DNA from: Linnemannia elongata
Lineage: Eukaryota > Mortierellomycota > Mortierellomycetes > Mortierellales > Mortierellaceae
DNA: 64,000 nt
Assembly: GCA_036320915.1 (NCBI GenBank)
Contig: JAXBDG010000013.1
Span: 558,001 to 622,000, forward strand
Reading direction: 5' to 3'
How positions within the stretch are numbered: the first letter of the stretch is position 1; each line of letters starts with the position of its first letter. Below are positions 46,442 through 56,328 of the stretch, in pieces. The notes below the pieces were generated by a model, which was not told the DNA's origin, ran no database searches, and worked only from the letters and a program-made list of their open reading frames with translations. A program made the position numbers and the translations under genes.

Positions 46442-46755
46442 CCCTTCGTCGAGGAGGGAGGGAAGGAGGAGGGAGGGAGAGACAACTATCATACATGTAA
46501 TAAATATATTAGAATACAGATTTTGTACTGTTTGTGGTCTAACGGTTTTTTAATAGTTTGGTGGTTAAAAGGAAAAGCGGAGACGGAAGGAAGAGACTAA
46601 GAGCTTGGAGTCGGGAGTGGCACTGGGATCTCAAATCTATACAATTCATTCGTTCAAGGGGATTCAAGGCATGTATGCGTAACATCACGCGATGACACGA
46701 ACGCGAAAAAAAACCATGCAAAAAGGGGTGGAAAAAAAATAGTTTGGTCGTGCTT
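46442..46755. other. WDR59 3' UTR and end of the acyl-CoA synthetase remnant
   Basis: Carries the WDR59 AATAAA. I looked here on the minus strand for the missing C-terminal acyl-CoA synthetase exon (FEQVKAI-like) after the GTAAGC donor-like site at the remnant's end and did not find it. Confidence 0.4.
46499..46504 (+). terminator. Poly(A) signal of WDR59
   Basis: AATAAA about 60 nt after the stop codon. Confidence 0.5.
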
Positions 46756-49160
46756 ACTTCTTCAACCCGGCACATTGGCCGGCAAGTGTCAATTCTTGCA
46801 ACAGCGCACGCCGGAGTTTAGGATCCTGGCACGCGCTCCTAAAAGTATCATCGATCTTTCCAGCGAGTCTTCTTGCACCTGAGGGGAAGATGACGTTGTT
46901 TGCAAAGGCCGGGAAGGATTCAGGGTCTAGGACAAAGATGGGGACGAGACAGGGTTCGTGCGAGTCGCCGTGGACAAATAATTGTAATGCAATGGGTAGG
47001 CGGGATGCGATTGGGTATTCGATTTTTTCTCGACTGCTACGTACTCGCCGATCGACAGCTTGGATAGATGAAGAAAGGGCGAAAAGGGTAGGAGGCGTAG
47101 TTTCGTGTGATGAGATAATTTCGATCATTTCAACCTTGAATGATTTTTTTTTCTGAAAACAAGAACATATCATCTTCTCACTTTACCTTGAAGACGTTGT
47201 TCATGCGGTCAATGACGGTCGAGGTTCCATTCTCTTTAATGAACCCAATATCCCCCGAATGCAACCACCCCTCGTCATCAATCGCCTCCCTCGTCTTCTC
47301 CTTATCCTTGAGATACCCTGGAAACACGTTTGGTCCACGGACACAGATCTCGCCTCGAGGGTAAGGTTTGTCAGTCGGTTGAGACGTAGTTGAATTCCGG
47401 GACGTCGGTTGCTTCCATTTCTTCGCGCTGTGTTGATGCCGCCTCTCCTGAGCTTATTAGTTTTTTTTTTTTTTTTTTTTTTTTTTGCGGTAATGGAAAA
47501 ATGGGTTAGTCGCTCGAAAATATAGTAAAAGACAGAACCTTGAGGGTATCCCCTAATTCAACAAGAAAAAAAGAAGCAAAGGCAAAGGCAAACTGCGCTT
47601 AACTTCTGTTTTGCCTATAGGCCTCCAATATGTCAACACAGAACGCGACCCGAATGAACGACAACACCTCCGCAGAAATCGGCGCTGAAGCCGTCACTTT
47701 CCACCTTCCCACCATGTGCCATCCGCATCTTATTAAACAACACCCGGTCCCAAAATGCATGCTTGTTCCCCAACCCAGCTTTCAGGTTTGCCAACTTGAC
47801 CGCCAAAGCTCTCCTCGCCATCGCGCCTGCGAATCCTGTAGCCCCCGCAGTAAGTGCATAGACACGGGCATAGATCCTGTTGAAGAGTCGAGGGACGGTT
47901 GGGAAGAAGGTTGGTTGGAGGACAGAGATATCTTCGAGGATTCGGAGGGGATCACCTGTAGAGTGGCCGATTCGTCCGCCAGTGCTGTAAAGAAATATTT
48001 CCATGGCGCGACCAAAGACATGGGCCATGAGGAGGTAAGAGATTCCAGAGTCGGATGGTGTGAGGATGTGATTGATTTCTGAAGCCGCGACAACTGTTAC
48101 AAAGTTTGCGTGTGTCAATATCGCGCCCTTCTAAAAAGATGTTTGAGTTTTGGGAAGGATGCGAGTTAGTCGATGCATGGTGGGTTCATAGACCCTGTTG
48201 TATCGCCATTTTTATTTCTTTGTTGATTTTAATCTTCACTTCCATCCCTTCTTTTCACCCTTGACATCTACAAGAAAAAAAAATACTTACAGGCTGACCA
48301 GTCATTCCGCTGATGTAACAAATGATGATAGGATCCTGCGGTTTGGGTGGGGGATGAGCACGGGTAAACGATCGTCCCAGCGCCTCGACTTCATCCCAAT
48401 CGTACAGCTGAATGCCCTTGTCGGCCGCAAAAGTGCGGAGGATGAATCCTGCGGAAGAGGCGACGTTGGCGGTTTTGAGGTCCGTGGGTGGCTTGAGCGA
48501 ATCCATGCTGATGATGATTTTGAGGCCGGGCTTTGAGACGAGTCCCTGAGTAGTGATGCGATGAGGTCCGCTGTTTTGTTTTTTATTTTTATAGTTCGTG
48601 ATGGTGAGAGGGAGAGTGAGAGAGGGATTTATTCCCACGGGGGAGAGGAGATAGTGAGGGTTGAGAGGAGGAGAGGATGGTTGATGGTTAATGGGTGCGC
48701 ATGCTATTTTTTTTGGACGACAAGTCGAAGCTCTCTCATGTGCACAAGGAAAAGATACTCAGCAGCGATAGAGCTCATAGGTTCTGTTCTGAGAGCACTT
48801 TTTTTTGTTTTCTGTTCTTTCGTATACACCCACTATTTGTTGCCACTCACACACTCACAATCGGGAACAGTAAAATCAAAAAACATGCAAAAAAAAAAAA
48901 AAAGGAAGGTCATCCACCCACCACTACAAACAACAACCGGTATCCCAATGATCCATCCGAAAGGTAACAGCCTCCGGTCCCAAGGTATCATAAAGCCCCA
49001 CCGAGACAATATTATTAATTAGAGTTGAAGTACTAGCAATAGTCCACTCTGCACGATTAACCGACCACAGTCCTACGCGCCATCTTTGATAGAAACGGAA
49101 GTGGATGTTGATGGCGAAGAGATGGGAATACGAGACATGTCCTATTGGACAGAGATAATT
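46756..49160 (-). pseudogene. Decayed long-chain acyl-CoA synthetase (LACS/FAA-like)
   Basis: Remnant of an AMP-forming long-chain fatty acyl-CoA ligase, closest in appearance to peroxisomal LACS6/7-type enzymes. Recognisable pieces in order: SVNRAEWTIA ... VGLYDTLGPEAV (about 49095-49000); MDSLKPPTDL ... PPKPQDPIIICYISGMTGQP (48540-48295); KGAILTHANFV ... GGRIGHSTGD ... PTFFPTVPRLFNRIY ... RMAHGGKV (48128-47700); [20 protein letters not shown] ... [11 protein letters not shown] ... RMNNVFK (47410-47190); and LFVHGDSHEPCLVPIFVLDP ... LAGQCAGLKK (47000-46756). Lesions: frame shifts near 48960 and 47700; stops after the degraded YGQTE site (reads EAYRQ, about 47600); a 26-nt T run (47461-47486) inside the coding stretch; P-loop altered from the usual YTSGTTG; no first quarter; about 60 C-terminal residues missing. 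Introns with splice sites remain, so it is not a retrocopy. Confidence 0.8.
47461..47486. repeat. Poly-T run, 26 nt, within the acyl-CoA synthetase remnant
   Basis: Uninterrupted T tract (poly-A on the remnant's coding strand). It falls where the family has the coding segment between YGQTE and the DVPE region. Confidence 0.95.
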
Positions 49161-49933
49161 TCGCCTTTGATTGAATAAAGGCATCAATCGTCACTGCGAC
49201 ATACAAGGCTATCACTGCTCTGATCTACAAAAAATATATCTAAGGGTTGATAGGAGCCATTTTGGTGGCGAGGTTTCACCAACTCGAGTTCAACAAGAGA
49301 TACTTCTGTTTGTTTCTTTTTGTCTGTCTCTCCGAGCTGGTCTGACCTCAGGAGAATGAGCCCTCAACATTAGGAGCTTCTTTTGCGGTGTATCCCAGAG
49401 CACATACGATGTCATCACCACCAAAACAGCTTGAGCCAGGAAGCAACAGTTCATCGGCGATGTTTTCTTTTTTTTTTCTTGAACATCAAAACGGCAAACG
49501 ATGTATGGCATAAGGTTTGTCAACAGGTTGAGTACATGGACCTCATAATAACCTCCTCAGAAATGCTCCTATGAAATCAGGGTATACAACAAGCTTTATA
49601 AGCGTCTCAGTCTTGTTGACCTACAAAGAATGCTTGACCTTGTCGCTTTCCTCATCTGGGCTTAGGGCGCCACGAATAAGGATACCCAAGGCTGATGACT
49701 ACAAGGATAATATTACAGATATGAAATGAAAGGCTAGGTTGCTTGTTAGATTCAAAAGAGTATTGCAAGGAGTTGAAGGTACTTGGATGAATACTATACA
49801 AAGGTAATTTTATTGTACACTCTCACGTCGCCTCACAACCCTGGCAAAATGTTTTGTACAAAGGATAAATCGTCTTTAATAGTACACTTCCGTAGTTCTT
49901 TAAAATGATGGTGACAGAACAAGCCTAAGCAGC
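49161..49933. other. Unassigned sequence upstream of the acyl-CoA synthetase remnant
   Basis: Expected to hold the missing 5' part of the acyl-CoA synthetase, but no such homology is seen. Plus-strand frames carry protein-like fragments interrupted by stops (for example VARFHQLEFNKRYF and LRAPRIRIPKADDYKDNI) that I cannot assign. It may be a decayed element or gene. Confidence 0.35.
49809..49814 (-). terminator. Poly(A) signal of the repeat-protein gene
   Basis: AATAAA on the minus strand about 120 nt downstream of the stop codon. Confidence 0.45.
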
Positions 49934-51081
49934 TTATTCAGAGATGCTACGGGGAGGAATTCCACGGGGGGGAATGCCCTTGGGGTTGGCGGGGCCACGA
50001 ACGGGAGCACCAGCTTCAACGTCGATGCTACGGGGGGGAATGCCACGGGAGGGAATGCCCTTGGGGTTGGCAGGGCCACGAACGGGAGCACCGGCTTCGG
50101 GGTTGGGAGCATCACGAGGGGGAATGCCCTTAGGGTTGGCGGGGCCGCGAACGGGAGCACCAGCTTCAACGTCGATGCTACGGGGAGGGATACCACGGGG
50201 GGGAATGCCACGGGGGGGAATTCCCTTAGGGTTGGCAGGGCCACGAACGGGAGCACCGGCTTCGGGGTTGGGAGCATCACGAGGGGGAATGCCCTTGGGG
50301 TTGGCGGGGCCACGGACGGGAGCACCAGCTTCAACGTCGATGCTACGGGGGGGAATGCCACGAGGGGGAATGCCCTTGGGGTTGGCGGGGCCACGGACGG
50401 GAGCACCAGCTTCAACGTCGATGCTACGGGGGGGAATGCCACGGGGGGGAATGCCCTTGGGGTTGGCAGGGCCACGAACGGGAGCACCGGCTTCGGGGTT
50501 GGGAGCATCACGAGGGGGAATGCCCTTGGGGTTGGCGGGGCCACGGACGGGAGCACCGGCCTCAACATCGATGCTACGGGGAGGAATGCCACGGGGGGGG
50601 ATACCCTTAGGGTTGGCGGGGCCACGAACGGGAGCACCAGCCTCAATGTCGATGCTACGGGGAGGAATGCCACGAGGGGGAATGCCCTTGGGGTTGGCGG
50701 GGCCGCGGACGGGAGCGCCGGCCTCAACGTGAATGCTACGGGGAGGAATGCCACGGGGGGGAATACCCTTGGGGTTGGCAGGGCCACGGACAGGAGCACC
50801 AGCCTCAGCGGGGTATCCATTGATGTCTAAGTTGTCATGGGAAAAAAGCAAAGGGTAAGAGGATGTTGTGGGGTTGAAAGGTAGGATGGTTGTAGAACGG
50901 AGAGATATGCAAAGTGACAGACATATATTGACAAGGATGATCAAGGAATATCCTCGATGAGAGGGAGGGAAGGAGAGGAGGGACAGTCGAGGGGGGGGCA
51001 ATTACCAGCAGGGGCTGCTGTGCCGGAAGCAGCCATAAGTCCGAGGACGACTGTCAAGGCGAGGATGATGTTGGACTTCAT
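49934..51081 (-). CDS. Secreted tandem-repeat protein, 11 units of EAGAPVRGPANPKGIPPR
   Basis: I do not recognise the family. Exons 51081-51006 and 50826-49934 join (phase 1) to 322 aa. Residues 1-25 are a clear signal peptide (MKSNIILALTVVLGLMAASG, cut near TAA-APA). A short DINGYPA linker follows, then 11 consecutive repeats with nothing else up to the stop. Each unit starts EAGAPVRGPANPKGIPPR (one unit has PSR). Type A then ends GIPPRSIDV (27 aa; variants SIHV, SIDI, SISE); type B ends DAPNP (23 aa). Order from the N-terminus: A A A B A A B A' B A A, where A' has one extra GIPPR. There is no Cys, no aromatic residue in the repeats and no N-glycosylation sequon; the protein is cationic and Pro/Gly/Arg-rich. 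It could be a precursor cut at Arg into many copies of a Pro-rich peptide, or a structural wall protein. Both are inference. Confidence 0.85.
49937..50805. repeat. Coding minisatellite, 69/81/96-bp units
   Basis: The 11 protein repeats are nearly identical at DNA level too, differing mostly at third positions (CCACGAACG versus CCACGGACG versus CCGCGGACG on the plus strand). This points to recent duplication or homogenisation. Each unit carries several G runs on the plus strand. Confidence 0.95.
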
Positions 51082-52255
51082 TAGACTGTACAAGGGGTAT
51101 ATAACAAAGGGAAGCTGGAGGTATAAAGGCGGAGGGAGCGGCAGGAAAGGGGGGAGAAAAGACGCCGATGAAGGGAGGTGAAGGAGAAGGAGATGAGTAC
51201 AAGGAGAGAGGGGGTTCTAAATAAGAAGAAAAAAGGGATGAAGTCGGATACCCCTGTTGTTTAAATAGTGTCGGGGGCGATGTCGATGTTCACATCAACA
51301 TCTTTTTGCCAAAGAGCAAACTCGTTTGTGTTTATTACCTTGTCCATATGTTTTGTTTGTTGGCTCACACACTTCTCTTCCCGTCCTCTCTCATTCTCGC
51401 TCTCTTTCTTCCTGCTTCTCGCTCGTTCGCTCGCTCACTTTGGTTGCCTGTTTGTCTTTCGTGATGCAATCCACACAGCGTGATTGCGCACCTTACATGT
51501 CTTCTTTTATTTGTTGCATTGGGCCAAGTTTCAAAGTACCGCAAGCTGGTACATGTATCTCGACGTTTCTTGACAAATGGGCCAAGAAGGGTCCCAGCAA
51601 CTCTAGCTAGGTCATGTCCACAGGCCGATTTGGCTATAAATGTTACCAAAACTCAAGGTCCAATTCAATTACCATAGTTTATTGGCTTGAATGATTCAAC
51701 TCTATTGCAATGCAGTCCACAAGCGGGACATGGGTCAACATCCCTCTTCCATGACGCGAACACTTTAGTTTGTCCTACTCTCCAATATTTTGTATTTCCT
51801 TTGTCCTATGACCGTTGGCGTAGAACAGCACTCCTCTCACATACATACACAAACACACATCCTCTTCCCAGAGAAGTTTGGGATACATGAACTAAAATGT
51901 CGCCTGAAATCACTAACCAAGAAGGGGTTCGAGTGTGAGTGAGTGCGTTTCTTGTGCGTGTGATTATGTTGTGCCTCCTATGCACGACAAAGACGAGGTT
52001 ATTGGCGTTTCGGCATACCATTGAGGGTTTTTTTTAAAGGAGGAGGAGGAGCGATTATTAGGTACAGCATTAGCCAACCCAACAATCACCTATACTTCAC
52101 ATACATGATCGAGCGGATATTGAGTTTTTTGTCATGATAACACCCATTTTTATTCGCATACAAAAATAATTGCAATGCAATCTCCTTCTCTCTCTCTCCC
52201 TCGTTTTTTCCCTTGGAGATGACATGATTCCAATTTGGAGAGAGGACGCAATGGG

Positions 52256-52286
<31 letters not shown>
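52256..52286. repeat. Poly-A run, 31 nt
   Basis: Uninterrupted A tract. A T run (52474-52494) and another A run (53225-53251) lie within 1 kb. Confidence 0.95.
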
Positions 52287-52288
<2 letters not shown>

Positions 52289-54001
52289 AAATAATACAAA
52301 GAGCAAACTATGCACAATAGGTGGGCCGGGAAACCGTTGTCCGTCTGGCCGCCAGTCCGACTGTGTTCACGGTTCTCTTTGGAAATGAGAGCACCATTTT
52401 TCTATCCAATCCATCCAATCCCATCCAAACTGTAATCTGAACGAATCAAACAAAAAATCTATGTCAATGGTCGTTTTTTTTTTTTTTTTTTTTTCCTTCC
52501 TTCCTTGCTCTCTAATATTCTTGCTCATTTTCTTCTCCACCTTCTCTCGCTGTACTCCTCCCAGTCTATCTCGTTTTACTCTCACCTTCTCTCTCGGCCA
52601 GCAAGTACGGACGGATGCCGTTTTTTTGTGATTGCCTCTTGCACACAATCGCTGCGCTAGCGATGAGCTTGTAGGCCTACCAACACACTCATTTTCCACT
52701 TGTCTCTTGTTCCTCTCATCCCTGTTTTTTACTTACGGCGTGAAAGAAGAGCCCAGTGCTGGGAAGAAAATGAAGTGAGGGTGATACCGCTTGAACCTAC
52801 TTTTTCTCTCACTCTCTCTCTGTTTTTTTTTCTTGGTTTTGAGCATGACTTTTTCGAGGTACAAACTGGAGAGGTTTTGATTGGCCCCTGTCATGTTTTT
52901 TGGTTAATGGACCCGTCCGTCGTGCTCGTCGGTGTTTGTGTTTGTGTTTTTTATTTGCTATTCCCATCTTCATCAACCCGAAATTGGATGTTTTTTTTGT
53001 GCTCACACTCTTTTCTTTCTCGCTCGTTCGTTTTTGTTGAATGAAAAACTCACACACACAATCATGCAACTAGAGAGTAGAGAGGAAGAAAGAAAAAAAA
53101 AGGTTCAGGCACGGATGGATATGGATATGATAAAAACTGCTCCACCAGTGAACGTGATAGCTACCCTCTTTGCCTCCACCAACAAAGCTGCACACTCCCA
53201 CAGCTAAAGAAAGAAAAGAAAAACAAAAAAAAAAAAAAAAAAAAAAAAAAAGCACCAGTTTTTTTTTTTCCTCAATCGTTGCTCATCCATTGGCGCGTCT
53301 TCTCCCTCATGCCTAAGTATTTATCATGACAAAACTAAAAAGAAACTCAATGCACAAGAAAAAAGAAAAAAGAAAAAAGAAAAGAAAACCTTGCCCAACA
53401 TTCCATGATCTTCAATTGAAATGATAAATTCCCGTCCCGTCTTCATATTAACCTTGTATGAAGAAAAGTACCGTAGTCAATCATTCATCCCCAACAGTGA
53501 TTGGAATCGTGTCCTGGGATCTGGTACGAATGATCGATGTGGCAAGAAAAAAAAGGCCCATTCAAAAAACCTGTAATGCATCAACCCTCTGCCCCTTTTT
53601 CTTCGCGCCTTCTCCTCCTCACTCGCCATCAAACAATACGCCATTTGTATCTTGCCAATAGTTTTTCCCGGACTCCTTGGAGCTAGGGCGAAAGTGGAGG
53701 CGAGTGACCATGAATGAACGCATGAGTGGGCTACATAATACGTAGTTTGCCAAAGAAAACTGCATGCATGGCGCGATAAACAAAGAAGGATGAGAATGGG
53801 ATACGCGAGTGAGGGAGATAATAAAACCTTGGGCAACACTCTCTTTTTTTTGAATCTTGTGCACAAACAAAGCGAAACGGAAAAATATGAAAAAAGAATG
53901 GAAAGAAAAACCCCAAAGGTTATGCAGACTGCAGGCTGCAGTCAGAGGTGGATAAATGAATGAGCGGGGCGGGGGTGTCCTCTGTTGGCTGTTGTTGTTG
54001 T

Positions 54002-54007
54002 TTTATT
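54002..54007 (-). terminator. Possible poly(A) signal of the modular secreted protein
   Basis: AATAAA on the minus strand about 175 nt after the stop. Confidence 0.35.
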
Positions 54008-54182
54008 CATAGGCGTGTGAACCAGCACCGACGTCTATCAATGGTATCTATTTGTGTTGTTATTTGCTATTTTGTGTTATTTTCGCGAACAAGCCGGGAA
54101 GGACGGGAAGGAGTGACTACGTACAGCGGGTTTTGTTTTTCCATTCTGCTTGAAATCCTATTACGCTGTGTTTTGTGTGTCT

Positions 54183-56204
54183 TTACGCAGAGGAGGGAGC
54201 CTGGAGGGTAGTTTGGGTTGCCTCGTAGCGGGCAACACGAGCCTGAACATCGGCAGCAAGAGCCTCCTGTCTAGCCTCAGAGCAAGTGGCAGTCTCGGCG
54301 AGAGTCTCGATAACGTACTCATTGACCAAAGGATCTTGCTCTCCCATAGCAAGTTGGCTCGAGCATGAACCGGTATCTTCTTCGAACGCAGCTTGAACTT
54401 TCTCCTTCTCGAGTGTCAAGGTGTCGACAGTCTCATCTGCAGCAGCAGGTATAGGGGCACAAACTTCGGCAGTAGCTGGGGTGGTAGCTTCAGCGACAAC
54501 AGGGGCGGTGACCTCGGCAACGGCAGGGGCGGTGATCTCAGGAGCAGGGGCGACAGGTTCAGCGGCAGGGGCGATGGGTTCAGCGGTAGGGACGACGGGT
54601 TCAGCAGCAGGGACGACGGGTTCAGCAACAGGGGCGATGGGTTCAGCAATAGGGGCGATGGGTTCAGCGGCAGGGACGATGGGTTCAGCGACTGGGGCGA
54701 CAGGCGCAACGACTTCCTCCTGAACAACGGCAGCAGCTTCCTCATGAACGATACAGCCGTCGGTTTGGATTTCGCCATTAACACCGCGAGGGCAGGTGAC
54801 TTCAGGGCCGGAGGGGCCAGTTGAATCAGGAACAACAGCATTAACCTCGGCAGCAACCTTTGTGGGCTGCTCAATGACGACTTCAGCAGCGTTCGCCTCG
54901 GGACCGGGACAGGTGACGCAGGGAGCGACAGGGGTAGTTGAATCGGGAATGACAGCGTTGATGACATCTGCGACGATCTTGGTGGGTTCTTCAAGAACCA
55001 CTTCAGCAGCAACCACACCGTGACCGGGGCAGGTCACGCATGGGCCAGCGGGGGTGGTTGAGTCAGGAACGACCTCCTGAGCTATGGCCTCATCCACAAC
55101 CTTGGTTGGCTCCTCGACGATGACGATAGCTGCAGCCTCCTCAGCTGTCTCGATGCATGAGCCCTCAGTCTGGTAAGTGCCGTCAGGATTCTTGGGACAG
55201 GTCACGGTAGGTTCAACTGGGTGCGTCGCATCGGGAACGACAGCGTTGACCTCAACGTCGACCTTGGTGGGCTGAAGCGCGACATCCAGGACTGTAGCCG
55301 ACTCTGAGACAGGAGTTGCGTTTGCTTGCTTGTAAGGGACGGCAAGGGTGATAATAGTCTCCTCTCCTGATGACTGCTCTTCTTCGATCCTTTGAAGGCC
55401 TTCAGATTGCCCTGCACTCGCTGTGCAAAGGGGCCACATCTGAGATGAACAGGTAGCATCGATACCAACTCCAGGTTCTAAAATGATAGGTTGGGCATAA
55501 TTGTTGAGCAGAGTTATGAGCAATAAAGTTAGACGTTTTTTTGTTCTTGCATACATTACCCACAAGAAAAAAAGATACATGTCGGCATTACGAAGGTACA
55601 GAACCCAACATCCATACAGCAGAACCCAACTGTCAACATACGTAAACAAGGTTGTAAAAATGAAGAAATAAATAAAGGACACTTACGAGCGCCAGCGCTG
55701 GGCTGAATAGTCAAACAACTGCTAGAGTAGTCATCACCGTTCCAGGCTTTGATCCAGGAGGCACTCTCGAGGTTCTTGCTCAAGAACTGGAGGTCGGCAG
55801 CACCAACATCAGCCAGGGACCCGCCATAGCATGAGGCACAGGCCTCTCTTGCCGTCTGGATGTTGAGGTTTGTGCTGAACGCTAAATCACAAGATAAGAA
55901 TCATACGACACAAAGCATGTAAAGAGTACGATGCAATGTGTGAGCAACAAACAAACCAAGGTCAGCTCGTGTGTGAAAACTGAACATATATTAGAAGTAC
56001 ACGGTTCGGCTCATGTCATGTACTTCATGGGAAAAAAAGAAAAGTAAACGAGTCTTTACCAAAATAGGCATTGCCCGAAGGACCGCGAAGGGCAGCAGGG
56101 CAGGAAGCGACATCGTCGTCGCGCTTGGCGATGATAGGAGCGGCATTGGCTGAGACGACCAAGAGTCCGAGGACAACGGTCAAGCTAATCGTTGCGGTCT
56201 TCAT
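54183..56204 (-). CDS. Secreted modular protein with Cys-rich, CPG-repeat and AEP-repeat regions
   Basis: No named family is recognised. Exons 56204-56060, 55881-55687 and 55477-54183 (phases 1 and 1) give 544 aa. Signal peptide about 1-21 (MKTATISLTVVLGLLVVSAN-A), followed by a Kex2-type KR at 27-28. Residues about 30-145 form a Cys-containing domain (REACASCYGGSLADV, SASWIKAWNGDDYSSSCLTI, CSSQMWPLC) that resembles a C-type-lectin-like layout. Then come four units of about 40 aa built on EEPTKV...NAVVPDST.P..P.VTCPG, some with an extra Cys. Next is a Pro/Ala stretch of about seven AEPIAPA-like repeats, and a C-terminal helical region with three Cys (TGSCSSQLAMGEQD ... ATCSEARQEALAADVQARVA). 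No GPI signal is obvious. The signal peptide and phase-1 first intron resemble those of the repeat gene at 49934-51081. Likely secreted or wall-associated. Confidence 0.83.
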
Positions 56205-56320
56205 TATTATAGTGGGTGTAGGTATGGGAGTGAAGGGGTATATGGGGTTGTGAGTGTGAAAGGGAGGGGCGGGTTTGAAGGTGACTTGAAGAGATAGGAA
56301 TGCGAGGGGAGTAGAAGCCG

Positions 56321-56328
56321 CTTTTATA
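56321..56328 (-). promoter_or_regulatory. TATA box of the modular secreted protein
   Basis: TATAAAAG on the minus strand, 117-124 nt upstream of the ATG. This is a good consensus and a reasonable fungal distance. Confidence 0.5.

Larger units (their letters stand above)
51082..54182. other. Intergenic, 3.1 kb without a recognised gene
   Basis: Includes the upstream region of the repeat-protein gene (a TATTTAAA-like element on the minus strand near 51260), A runs (52256-52286, 53225-53251) and a T run (52474-52494). Short ORFs have no recognisable family features. Confidence 0.55.

Noticed and set aside
47461..47486. Poly-T run as a retrotransposon poly(A) tail inserted in the acyl-CoA synthetase remnant
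   Set aside because: No element body or target-site duplication is seen. Similar homopolymers occur all over the window, so expansion by slippage is simpler.
49944..50732. 262-codon plus-strand ORF of RGGMPRGGMPLGLAGPRTG-like repeats
   Set aside because: It is antisense to the repeat protein. The minus frame has a signal peptide, intron and stop in the right places.
50957..51600. Possible tRNA-like or further peptide gene near the repeat-protein promoter
   Set aside because: No cloverleaf with matching arms or T-loop consensus could be drawn, and the ORFs lack family features.
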